From Hirundichthys speculiger (lineage: Eukaryota > Chordata > Actinopteri > Beloniformes > Exocoetidae), in contig JAGFBZ010001889.1 in NCBI GenBank assembly GCA_018398805.1, positions 1 to 64,000 of the forward strand: DNA of 64,000 nucleotides. Reading direction: 5' to 3'. The position numbers and the translations under genes were made by a program. The notes under the pieces are model-generated. The model ran no database searches. It had not been told where the DNA came from and saw nothing but the letters and a program-made list of their open reading frames with translations. Positions 54,274 to 64,000 of the stretch are shown in pieces (position 1 is the stretch's first letter; every line of letters starts with the position of its first letter).

Positions 54274-55794
54274 TTAAACAAAAGAAGGGCGTCTCAGGGA
54301 AATGTAACTTTTCCAGTCTCGCCAAATGGCTTCAAATTTAGATTGTTGCAGTTTCAAGGAGAAAGTAATTCTTTCCATTATGAATATATCATAAATTATA
54401 TCGTACCAATCCTCTAGTGATGGGGCATCAGGCTTCAGCCATCTCTTGGTAATAGCTTTTCTCGCAGCTACACTTAGTACACCAAACAAGTACCTTGACC
54501 AAACATCCATAGTTCTAGAATGTGTAAGCCCAAAAAGAAGTTTGTCCCATTTAAAAGTAATATCTGACCCGAATACAATCACTAATTCTGAATGGACCTT
54601 ACGCCAAAAAGTATTCACTTTAGGACAGTCCCAAAAAAAATGGTAGTGATTGGCCTCCTGGGAGCCACATGACCTCCAGCAGCTGGAGGAGCCTGAATGG
54701 TGACAGCTCTGAGCAGGTGTGATAAAGTACCTAATAAGACACTTCCAACCAAAAAATCTCCACGAGGTTGAAGCTGATATTTTCCATTGAAATTCACAGT
54801 ATTTTGCCCAAATGTCCTCTGGAAGACAGCACTTAGTTTCCTTGACCCATTTTAGTTTTATATATGAGGTACTTGCTGTCTTAATCTCCTGAAGACCCCT
54901 ATAGAGCCTGGAGATTACCTTGAGCCCAGAATCAGCCCTGTAAGCACTAATAAATATTTTTAGGAGACTATTATCAAATACACTTTGGCAATTCATCATG
55001 ATATTATTTATGTGGTGGCGTACCTGAAGGAATCTAAAGAAATCTTTATCATTCAACCCATGTAGACTTTTCAGTGTATGGAAGCTCTTTAGTATTGCCT
55101 GGTTAAAAAAGGTACAATATGAGGACAGACCCTGGTTTACCAATCTCTTATAAGTGGTATCCACTTGATTTGGAGTAAAGTCAGGATCATAACCACACCA
55201 TTTCAGGATCATTGTCTCTTCATGCATGTCATTTTTAGTGATAACATTTGACCATGTTTTCAAAGATAAATTAATCCATCTATTACCTGTTGCCATTAGA
55301 CTTTTAATTAGATTTTTGTCTCCCAGTCTTGCTTGGATTGGTACCGCCCCCGATATATTTTCTTCAAATTCCTTCCACCTTGCCTTGTAATCAGAAGCAC
55401 ACCAACAGAACAATATCGTCAGCTGGGCTGAGATATAATAATCTTTTAGACAAGGGAGGGCCACTCCTCCTCTATTCTTGGGCAGTTGAAGAGTTTGGAA
55501 TCTTATTCTTGGCTTTTTCCCTTCCCAAATGTAGCGTGATATCAGTTTGTCCCATTCGTTAAATTGTTTAGCATGTATTTCAATTGGGAGAGATTGGAAT
55601 AAATATAATATTCTTGGTAAGATATTCATTTTCACAGAGTCAATTCGAGATTCAAAACTTAATACTGGAATAAGATTCCACCTCCTCACATCCTCCTTCA
55701 ATTTTTGGTTTAATTGATTAAAGTTTAAATTGTACAAATTTATTAAATCTTTGGGGATGTTCACTCCAAGATACTTTTGTAGGCTGAATCCCAA
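54274..55794 (-). pseudogene. L1-like ORF2 fragment, C-terminal part
   Basis: 506 codons, including Y-L-G-V-N-I-P near the start and the CCHC-like cluster near residues 375-400. It ends S-L-R-R-P-S-F-V before the 3' UTR. Confidence 0.85.
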
Positions 55795-55873
55795 TTCAGA
55801 TGAATTTTGGATTTTATGGATTGGCTAGGTCTGAAATTGAAGCTTAAAACTTGAGTCTTTTGGATATATTTAA

Positions 55874-56929
55874 TTAGTAGCCTGAAGATGAGCCAAAGGC
55901 ATCTAAGAAAGACAATAGTTCTAAAATAGTACTCTCTGGATTTGACAAGCTGATTAAAATATCATCCGCGTAAAGCGAAATTTTGTATTCTCTGTTTAAC
56001 ATTTGAATACCTGTGATTTTATTATTTTGAGTGATCCCCTGGCTCAGCGGCTCAATAAACAGAGCAAATAATAAGGGGCTGAGCGGACAGCCCTGTCGCG
56101 TCCCCCTCTCCAGGCCAAATGAGTTCGATGTGGCTCCATTTATTTTAATTCTAGCTTTTGGTTTATTATATAGGGCTTTAATAGTATTAATAAACATCTG
56201 ATGAAAACCAAATTTGTTTAGCGATTGGTATAAGAACTCCCAATTAACCCGATCAAATGCCTTTTCGGAGTCGAGACTTAACATTACTGCCTGTAGCTTA
56301 TCTTTGATTATTTGATCTATTACATGTAATGTTCTTCGTATGCTATCTTGTGTCTGTCTTTGTCGAATGAATCCTGTTTGATCTAAATTTATTATCTGAG
56401 GGAGAATATTTTCAATTCTTTTAGCCATAATATGGGCAAAAATTTTGTAGTCTTGATTTAAGACCCTTATCGGCCGATAATTACCGCAGTCCATCTTGTC
56501 TTTGCCCTCTTTTGGTATCAAGGAAATCACTGCTTCCCTCCAAGAGGGAGGAGCAGTGCCAGTCCCGAGCACCTGATTGAATGTGATCTTCATTTTAGGA
56601 ATGAGCAAATCTTTCATCTCCTTGTACCATTCCGCAGGAAATCCATCAGGGCCCGATGCTTTATTGTTTTTGGAGTGTGATATTGCTTTTTCAATTTCCT
56701 TGTCAGTTATTTCATTAATTAAAACATCGTTTTGTTCATCACTTACTTTGGGTAACTCTATTTTATCTAAAAAGGCCCTTATCATTTCCCTATCTATTTT
56801 TGGTTGTGTATATAAATTTGTGTAGAATGTTTCAAAGGCTTTTTGGATATCTTTCATTTTATAGTGAATTGAGTCTGTTATAGGGTCCTTTATTTTGAAA
56901 ATTGTTGATTCTGCTTGCTGTTTTTTCAA
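55874..56929 (-). pseudogene. L1-like ORF2 fragment, reverse-transcriptase part
   Basis: 351 codons without a stop, with all reverse-transcriptase blocks from the fingers to Y-A-D-D. No initiator context; the left edge is where 5' truncation occurred. Confidence 0.88.
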
Positions 56930-56949
56930 TTTGTAAGCAAGTAATTTGT

Positions 56950-58350
56950 TGGTTTATTTTCAACCTTATCTGAATCCACTTTTGATCCAGATTTGACTAA
57001 AATTATAACTTATCAGTCATTTCGAATTCAAAGCAACATTGTGTAACTTTTTCACCTCAAAATGATAGTTTAAGAATCCTTGTGGTGGTCTGCAATATAA
57101 GTGTGAACAATCAGTATAAAATGCAATGAACCTACTACAGAACTCATCACAATGTCATCAAATAATTTTCTTTGGAAATATAAATAAACACTAGAATGAG
57201 ATGACGGATCATAAATAAAACATGAACAGATAAAAATGTAAAGATTCCTAGAGGAATCAGCTTTTTTTCCCCTGAAGCGTTTCCTTTTCAAACAGCTGCA
57301 GATACAGGGAGCTGTCCACGGTATTGAAGCTGACTATCCACATTCAGAGTGTCCAAATTCTCCCTTCTCTGTCCGAGGTGCTGAAGCTATCTGTGCTGAA
57401 TTTGTCTGCTCCCCATCCATGGTCCTGAAATGCTCTCAGTCTGTCTCAGAGAGGGAGTCTCAATAATTACTGGGAGCAGGGGGGTCAGCAATGACTCATA
57501 ACAAAATGAAAAAGAAAAAAATGTTTTCACATTTCACAAAGGTTTTAGTTTAGAAATAAAATCTTTAATACTGCCCTGTGGATAAATGAGGAAACAGCAT
57601 CCCCTCCGTGACAACTATGTGTAAATATTTAGGTGTCAATTTTGCAGTTATTAGCATTAACTTTAAAAAATATGTTCTCGTTCTTGGTCATTTGCTGTTT
57701 TTAGATTTTAGTCTCTGAAGATACTTTAGATTTATATGTTTCAATTTTGCACCACTTTTCATTTATTTACTGTTTTAAAGTATTTTTTTTTTATTTTAAG
57801 TAAAAATTCTCTCAATTATTTTTACACTATAAAATTTTGAATTATTTATATAATTTAATTGTCATATATTTTGCTTCATTTTTTCTATTTTCCATCTTCA
57901 GTTTTTTGTGCTTGATTTGTCTGAATTTTATTTATTTTAGACTTAGACTTAGACTTATTTTCATCCTTGTCTTTGTGCTATAGCTGCTGAAAAGAGTTCT
58001 GAACAAACATCAGTCTTCTGCTAAGGACATCAGCAGAAAATCTAAACCGTCTATGGTCATCAGCGGTCTGAAGATTCTTCTGCTACGACACCACAGGTTA
58101 TGTTTCTCATTTAAGTTCTATTTTCAGGTGTTCCTTGAGCTCTGTCGTAGTTTCATAAAATACCAAAACATCTAAATGCCTCACCCTTCTCCTCCGGATG
58201 AAGGTGCCCCCTTCTGGGTGGAAACAAGTGCTGTAAAACTGGCAGCAGTTTGTAAATGCATCATAAGTAAAAGCTACTGTGTTGCGTTTTACACATGTTT
58301 ATTTCCTAAGAGAGAGAATGACAGTAAGCAACAGGGAAGGTTTGAGACTC
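56950..58350. other. DNA without recognised genes
   Basis: AT-rich with long T runs (57480-57960). The frames present lack conserved motifs. Confidence 0.45.
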
Positions 58351-58351
58351 A

Positions 58352-58654
58352 GAACTGTTTGTGTCTACATTAAAAACTGTTTCTATCTATGGACAGATTT
58401 TTTTGTGTCTGTGTTCAGAAATGTTTGTGTCTATATACAGAATTGTTTGTGTCTGTATTCAGAGCTGTTTGTGCCTATGTACAGAACTTTTTGTGCCTAT
58501 GTACAGAGCTGCTTGTGTCTATATTAAGAACTGTTTGTGTCTATATACAGAACTGTTTGTGTCTATGTTCAGAACTTTTTGTGCCTATGTACAGAGCTGC
58601 TTGTGTCTATATTAAGAACTGTTTGTGCCTATGTACAGAGCTGCTTGCGTCTAT
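58352..58654. repeat. 22-bp minisatellite abutting the LTR
   Basis: About 14 units of type AACTGTTTGTGTCTATATACAG with variants (agctgcttg, cctatgtac). The unit is not a multiple of three, so all three frames stay open and give a spurious Cys/Leu/Tyr-rich 220-codon frame. The LTR at 58655 cuts into the last unit. Confidence 0.92.
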
Positions 58655-60133
58655 TGTTGGGCCACACCATGTGCTACAGAAGACCGCATGGTTCTCTGGG
58701 ACAAAGAAAGACAAAGGAAATCTTTTAAAACTCAAATCCCCAGCATTCCTTGCAAGTTCACACCTAGGTGTGAACGTGATGTCACGGCCTCTCACTGGCC
58801 GCGAGCCCCTAGTCTCAGCGGGGTTCCCCAAACGGAGGCGGACTGCAGATCCCCCGTTTAAATACCGGCTACCTCCTCCCATTCTCTCTCTTGCTTCTCC
58901 GCTCTCTGACCTGCACACCCATGAAAGTCGAGGACAAGCTGAGCCGCTCCTGCGACCACCCGCCGAGCGTAAACCTCTCTTGCTCCTTCATCTCTCTGAC
59001 CTCAACACCCCGGAAAGGTGCTCATCTCTCTGGCCTGCACCAGCAAGGTAAATAGCCAAAGGCCTGTTTCCCTGGCGACCTGTCTGCAGGAGATCCCTCT
59101 GGTTGTCCGACGACAACCACACGCCTGGTCCGACCGTGATGCGCCACACGGAGTGAGCCGCGACGTACGGAAGAAACGACACGTAGGATTCACCCGCGCG
59201 CCTCGGATGCGTGAACGGCCTCAGACGAACCGGGACGGATGCCCGGCTGTTGTTGCTGCCCAACGCCGGACCCCTACATTGATCACGCAGAGAGAGAGGA
59301 GGAGGAAAGCCGCTCTTGGACCACCCGTGGAGCATAATTGATCAGCGTTGCTGCCGCCATCCCAGGCTGATCAACCCCCCCCCCCCCCCCCCCCAGGACA
59401 CTACAACGCCACCGATCGCTTCCGGAGCGATTCACGTAAGAGGACTTTGTGTCTAGGCAGAGTTACTTAGCTTAGTTAATATCTCTGTGCTTACTGTGAC
59501 AGTGTTTACAATTGAGCGCGTATTTACCCACGCGATCGCAGTGTTTCCTCACCACCGGCTGATCGCGCCGTGATTTCAGATAAACAATCAGGAGGAGAGT
59601 GCAGGAGTCAGCTCCACACTCTCCCTTCTGTGGAAATCCTCGGAGCGATCACGGCACCGGTGGTTAGGAATCACCCTCGCGTTGTTGATTTTACCCTGCC
59701 TTTTCTGCACTGCCTTTCCTACTAACCACCTTTGTGAGGACGTCACCACGTGACTTTGTCGGCCTTCTTGTGACGGCCTATCGCGAGAGTCGGCGGCCAT
59801 CTTGGTTGGGGAGGAACCACAGCGTGACTCCATCCGCCATCTTTGGTGCCCTATCGCGAGAGCCGGCGGCCATCTTGGACACCCCTCTCACATTACCGCA
59901 CACACACACACACGCACACACACACACACACAACACACACACACACATGTATATAAGCCTACATTGGTCCATTGAATGTTTAATTTGCTTATGTTAGTTT
60001 TACTCATCTTTTAGTTAGTAGATATCAGAATCTTAATTCAAGTGTTTGTTCCTTTGAATATTTGTGTTAATAAATTCTGATATATTCTAATGAGAGAAGT
60101 TGCTTGTGGTTGTTTTACACAGTTTTTGTAACA
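58655..60133 (+). repeat. 5' LTR
   Basis: TATA-like gtttaaatacc lies near 58857 and AATAAA near 60070; a C-run lies at 59376-59394 and a (CA)n tract near 59898-59946. The end is inferred from the TGTT...AACA inverted termini; the following tggctggttgaagagg may be the primer-binding site. Confidence 0.75.
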
Positions 60134-60860
60134 TTGGCTGGTTGAAGAGGTCTGTGCTCGGACTCACATCTTCCCTGTTGTTCTATAGCGCCACACCTGG
60201 TCACAGGCTGGCACGCATAGAACAACAGCCATTTTGAGACTGATTGTGCCATTTAGTCCTTTTTCCTGATTTATCAGGTGGTGCCCCGTTTCATTTTATT
60301 AACTTTCTGGTTATTAGCAACCGCCCCTCAAGACGGTTGATAATAACCCCTTTTTGGACTAAACAAGCACTTTATACGCCTTATTGCACAACATAAATGG
60401 TGCGCCCGTGTGAGGCCTTCTAACATACCAGCTTTGTTGCAGGTCTGTGTGAAATAACCCTTTTCATCATTTCAAGTTATAATAATTTTCCAGAAATGAT
60501 TAGCTTTTAACATAATGATGCCCTATCTTTAAATCTTATCGGTACTTAGTACCCAACTTCTCATAGCATAAGCGTAACTCCAGGTGTGTTCTGTGTAGTG
60601 TTTTACTGTGTGGCATTGGTTAGTGCACTTAGGGCTGCATAGAATTTCCACAGTTAAGTTAACAACTAAAACTACTCACAAGGGGTGTAAGCAGCCTACA
60701 CCTGCTAACAACCAGCTAGCGAGCTAAGAGCAGTTGAACTAACAGTTGCAGTCTATTGTTATTGTGTAAGCCACAGGTTAAAGCCCAACCTGTGCATTCA
60801 TAACAGCACTGCAAACCCCTTTTTGAATTTTTAAGTAACTTTATTCTACCCTACTCAACA

Positions 60861-62729
60861 ATGTGTGGTGTAGACCTCCTTCCACCAGGGACCGAGCTCT
60901 TCTCAAAACCAGCCCACGCGGAAAGCACGGTGGCTGGTTCCACTGGTTTCTCCCCTGAGGAGACAAACTACTTTAACAGTTATAAACTCAGCACTTGCAT
61001 AAGGATACAGGAGTTGATCGCACTTATTCAGGATCAAACCAGAGAAACGCATATTTCAGATATGCTTGGTTGTAAGTCCCAGCTCTATGCAGAAGAGCTC
61101 ATTCAGAGGCTGAAGAGCCATGAAGAATCATGGCAGCCCCGTGAACAGTCGCTCAAGCTCCGTGAGCAGGCATTGTTCCTCCGTGAGCAGGCACTCCAGC
61201 TCCGTGAGAAGTCACTGTACCTCCGTGAGCTGTCTTTTGAGTCCCGTGAGCGTTCACGACCGAGCTCTCCCAAAATGCACCACAGCTGGGAAGAAAGCTG
61301 GCAGGTGAATAACAGTTCACCACTGGAACCTGATTATGTGACTGATCAACTTTCTGATATTCATTCTCTCAATAAGCAAGTGCAGCCTTGTGACGAGAGG
61401 CTCAGCCCATCCCACACTGACCCGTGGCCAGCAGCGGCTGTAAGAGCAGATTCGCCAGCCAGTCTGTGTTTCCCTCCTGAGCCGCAGGCCACCCTGAGTA
61501 ATCAGGTCCCAGATCTCATCACCTGGGACGAAGCTTCAGCTGTGTCCACAGAGAATAAAGGGGGAGTGGCCCCAAAGTGTGCACACCCCACCATCCTTCG
61601 ACACGCCACTCTGTGCTCTGGAGATGCAGTACTGCATCCACGACACAGGTGGAGCCACACTGTAGCTCAAAACCCTTTTGAACCACCACCCGCTGTCCAA
61701 AGGCACGCATCGTGTGGTTCACAAACAAACCTCAACCAGATTTCTTCTCCATGTCATCGGAGAATAAGTTCTGTCTCTGGGAACAATGACCACCAGTACC
61801 AGGACAGTTCTTCTGAGTCTGATGGACCCGGCCAGTCCTATGGACGTGGCCTTCGGTATCATCACCTTGAGTCTCTGGCCAGGGACATAGAACACTTCGA
61901 CCCAGATAATCGAAAATCAAACATTGACGATTATCTTGATGAGGTTGAGTTTTGCCTCCGGGATTTGCCACACGCCTCATCCCGTGAGAAATTAAAGCTC
62001 CTCTGGAAAACCACAGGTAGGAGCGTCCACATGTTCATGAAGACTCTCCCTCTAGAGACCAGAGACTGCTACTCAGCAGTCTGTCAGGCTCTACAGGAAG
62101 AGTATTCAACCCACACTGACCCAACCTCTGCTAGTTTGGCTGCTTTTGCCATAAAGCAAAAGAAGTCAGAGCCACCCCGGAAATACTATTGGCGCTTGCG
62201 AGCTGCGTATTTCCAGGGACGTAATGCACCAGGCCTGGAGGAGGACCGTAATTTTAAGTCCTTGTTCCTTCATAACCTCCATGAGAGCGTGCAGTTCCAT
62301 GTCAAAGTGCACTGCAGAATGAGGAACCTCAGCATGAAGGAAATCTGCAGATATGCACAATTTGCGTGGGAGACTCACCAACGGCCAGGTACAGGTGCTG
62401 AGAGTGGCTCTGAGAGTGACAGCTTGGCACTCGAGGGCAAAGGAACGCCCCACTCCAATGCTGACACTAATTTGAGGTCCAAGAGATCGCGCAGGCGCTT
62501 CTCATTAGCAGAGGATCAGAACGAGGGGGGTGGAGCCTGGCACCAACCCCCTGACCAACCAACACATAGGCCTCAAAATGTCTCCCAAAACAAGAGAAGG
62601 CGCAGACCCAGAAAGAAAAGTGCGGGACAGGAAACAGAGGACACGGTCTCCAAGTTCATAGAGATACTAAAGAGCCAACTCTCCGATCCTGCAGGTCTGA
62701 CAGCTGCATCTGATCTGTCAGACGATTAA
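60861..62729 (+). CDS. Gag-like protein with heptad repeats, intact frame
   Basis: 622 residues, uninterrupted, from M-C-G-V-D-L-L-P to A-S-D-L-S-D-D. Residues about 92-132 are near-perfect 7-residue repeats of L-R-E-Q-A-L-x type (21-bp DNA repeats at about 61140-61255), predicted as coiled coil. The middle is Ser/Pro-rich. About 330-530 resembles a retrotransposon capsid (H-F-D-P-D-N-R-K-S-N-I-D-D-Y-L-D-E-V-E-F, later F-L-H-N-L-H-E-S). The tail is very basic ([17 protein letters not shown]) with no CCHC knuckle. It probably assembles particles or binds RNA; mobilisation would need pol in trans. Confidence 0.8.
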   Translation: MCGVDLLPPGTELFSKPAHAESTVAGSTGFSPEETNYFNSYKLSTCIRIQELIALIQDQTRETHISDMLGCKSQLYAEELIQRLKSHEESWQPREQSLKLREQALFLREQALQLREKSLYLRELSFESRERSRPSSPKMHHSWEESWQVNNSSPLEPDYVTDQLSDIHSLNKQVQPCDERLSPSHTDPWPAAAVRADSPASLCFPPEPQATLSNQVPDLITWDEASAVSTENKGGVAPKCAHPTILRHATLCSGDAVLHPRHRWSHTVAQNPFEPPPAVQRHASCGSQTNLNQISSPCHRRISSVSGNNDHQYQDSSSESDGPGQSYGRGLRYHHLESLARDIEHFDPDNRKSNIDDYLDEVEFCLRDLPHASSREKLKLLWKTTGRSVHMFMKTLPLETRDCYSAVCQALQEEYSTHTDPTSASLAAFAIKQKKSEPPRKYYWRLRAAYFQGRNAPGLEEDRNFKSLFLHNLHESVQFHVKVHCRMRNLSMKEICRYAQFAWETHQRPGTGAESGSESDSLALEGKGTPHSNADTNLRSKRSRRRFSLAEDQNEGGGAWHQPPDQPTHRPQNVSQNKRRRRPRKKSAGQETEDTVSKFIEILKSQLSDPAGLTAASDLSDD

Positions 62730-63460
62730 GATGCCAAACGTCCAGACCTGCCCACTTCTCCAACATCCACTGCAACCTCTCTGTTGGAGACATTCTCAGT
62801 TAAACCCACATGGTTCCCTCTGCCTTTTCTTAAATTCAACTTTCACAACTGGTCTCACATCAACCCAGTGATTCGTAGACACCTCCTCCCTCAGCAGTGG
62901 AAACCAGTTCCACACTTGGAAGGGGGGTGGATTAACTGTGTAGTGAATGCATGTTCAACTCACCCAATTTGCATGCATTAACCCCTAACACCATTCCATT
63001 TTCAATCCAGTATTTCTCACCAACCGTACAATGACACAAGTCTGGATTGAACCTTTTATTTTTATTCGAAGCATTTTATTTTTGTTGGTTTGTTTTGAAG
63101 GACACACATGCACCTCAAAACATCACACCAGTCGATTCCAGAACCCTTGGAATCAAACACACCCACTCACCTGCTTCTCTAACCTTTTCTTCTTCTTTTT
63201 CTTCTTCACCTTTTTTTCAGTTTATACCACTGTTTATTGAAGTAGATACTAGCAGACGTAGATAAGTAGGTTTGATGCAGTCTCTGCCCAGACGTTGCCT
63301 CTACTCTGCCCAGATACTAAGCCTCCAACCTCTTGAACTGTTTTAAACTATGAACTTTGAGTTTTTCCAGTCCCAGGCATAACCGGACGGTGTGACACAT
63401 GGACTGTTCGACCCGTGGGTAGTCCCAAAGACTACAACCGGCATCCCAGTCTTCGGAACT

Positions 63461-63469
63461 AAGGGGGGA
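63461..63469 (+). promoter_or_regulatory. Polypurine tract
   Basis: AAGGGGGGA immediately before the 3' LTR, the expected plus-strand priming site. Confidence 0.85.
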
Positions 63470-64000
63470 TGTTGGGCCACACCATGTGCTACAGAAGACC
63501 GCATGGTTCTCTGAGACAAAGAAAGACAAAGGAAATCTTTTAAAACTCAAATCCCCAGCATTCCTTGCAAGTTCACACCTAGGTGTGAACGTGATGTCAC
63601 GGCCTCTCACTGGCCGCGAGCCCCTAGTCTCAGCGGGGTTCCCCAAACGGAGGCGGACTGCAGATCCCCCGTTTAAATACCGGCTACCTCCTCCCATTCT
63701 CTCTCTTGCTTCTCCGCTCTCTGACCTGCACACCCATGAAAGTCGAGGACAAGCTGAGCCGCTCCTGCGACCACCCGCCGAGCGTAAACCTCTCTTGCTC
63801 CTTCATCTCTCTGACCTCAACACCCCGGAAAGGTGCTCATCTCTCTGGCCTGCACCAGCAAGGTAAATAGCCAAAGGCCTGTTTCCCTGGTGACCTGTCT
63901 GCAGGAGATCCCTTTGGTTGTCCAACGACAACCACACGCCTGGTCCGATCGTGATGCGCCACACGGAGTGAGCCGGGACGTACGGAAGAAATGACACGTA
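63470..64000 (+). repeat. 3' LTR (first 531 bp)
   Basis: Co-linear with 58655-59189. Differences seen by eye are mostly C/T or G/A changes at CpG-like sites. It runs off the window. Confidence 0.95.

Larger units (their letters stand above)
54274..56945 (-). mobile_element. 5'-truncated L1-like LINE
   Basis: Two minus frames, 56929-55874 and 55794-54274, are consecutive parts of one ORF2, separated by a frame break near 55800-55874. The first carries N-K-A-S-G-P-D-G-F-P, the first catalytic Asp region, R-Q-G-C-P-L-S-P-L-L-F and Y-A-D-D-I-L-I. The second carries the long C-terminus with a CCHC-like cluster (C-W-R-S-C, H-Y-H-F-F-W-D-C-P). The endonuclease is missing. Confidence 0.9.
58655..64000 (+). 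mobile_element. Gag-only LTR retrotransposon (3' end outside window)
   Basis: The 5' LTR starts TGTTGGGCC at 58655 and probably ends TAACA at 60133. An identical start recurs at 63470, directly after the polypurine tract AAGGGGGGA (63461-63469). Between them lie a leader, one 622-codon gag-like frame and 740 bp of non-coding DNA, with no protease, reverse transcriptase or integrase. The two LTR starts differ at about seven of 530 compared bases. Confidence 0.92.

Noticed and set aside
58389..59051. 220-codon open frame on +
   Set aside because: It is the 22-bp minisatellite read through into LTR sequence; Cys/Leu/Tyr periodicity follows the DNA repeat.

Overview
The window is nuclear DNA of a ray-finned (teleost) fish. 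The evidence is spliced vertebrate genes with GT-AG introns, and fish-type repeats: L2/Maui, L1-like, Rex/CR1-like and Penelope-like LINEs, hAT, Harbinger, Kolobok-like and Tc1 elements, Ty3/gypsy, and a gag-only LTR element. No prokaryotic features or CRISPR arrays are present.

Two host genes are visible. (1) An alpha-tubulin gene on + (coding exons at 4674-4896, 5333-5481 and 5560-6533; the Met-only first exon is not seen). It is intact except for a one-base deletion near 6325 that breaks the frame about 125 codons before the stop. (2) A receptor-type tyrosine pseudophosphatase of the IA-2 family (ptprn) on -. Twenty coding exons run from 51394 down to 8250, each with matching splice sites and phases; only the signal-peptide exon is missing. 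The tubulin/ptprn neighbourhood resembles the mammalian TUBA4A-DNAJB2-PTPRN block, but no dnajb2 is seen. IA-2 is a dense-core-vesicle membrane protein, so this is a neuroendocrine gene whose introns are swollen with repeats.

Layout: 1-4600 repeat-rich upstream DNA, with a nested hAT element (3075-3911) that carries Penelope sequence; 4674-6850 tubulin; 8250-13112 ptprn phosphatase-like domain; 12635-12922 a hAT MITE; 13447-15549 a hAT element hosting a Harbinger derivative; 16384-16692 the ptprn cytoplasmic linker with a glycine-rich insert; 19160-20960 an L2 inside an antiparallel L2; 21170-23170 a broken retroviral env region; 23545-27728 a 62-bp minisatellite that copies the 3' end and splice donor of the ptprn transmembrane exon; 27717-31034 ectodomain exons; 32200-36411 a decayed gypsy element; 36640-40880 a 10-bp-unit minisatellite interrupted by a long-TIR element and a second Harbinger copy; 40969-43499 N-terminal ectodomain exons; 44092-45774 a Kolobok-like THAP element; 46570-48045 a 31-bp minisatellite; 50230-50750 telomere-like repeats; 51344-51394 the first visible ptprn exon; 54274-56945 an L1-like LINE; 58655 to the window end a gag-only LTR retrotransposon.

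The most unusual signal is the 62-bp array. In the ptprn transcript it places about 35 near-identical copies of the authentic 5' splice site directly downstream of the real one. All positions and phases were read by eye; homology calls come from recognised motifs, not searches.
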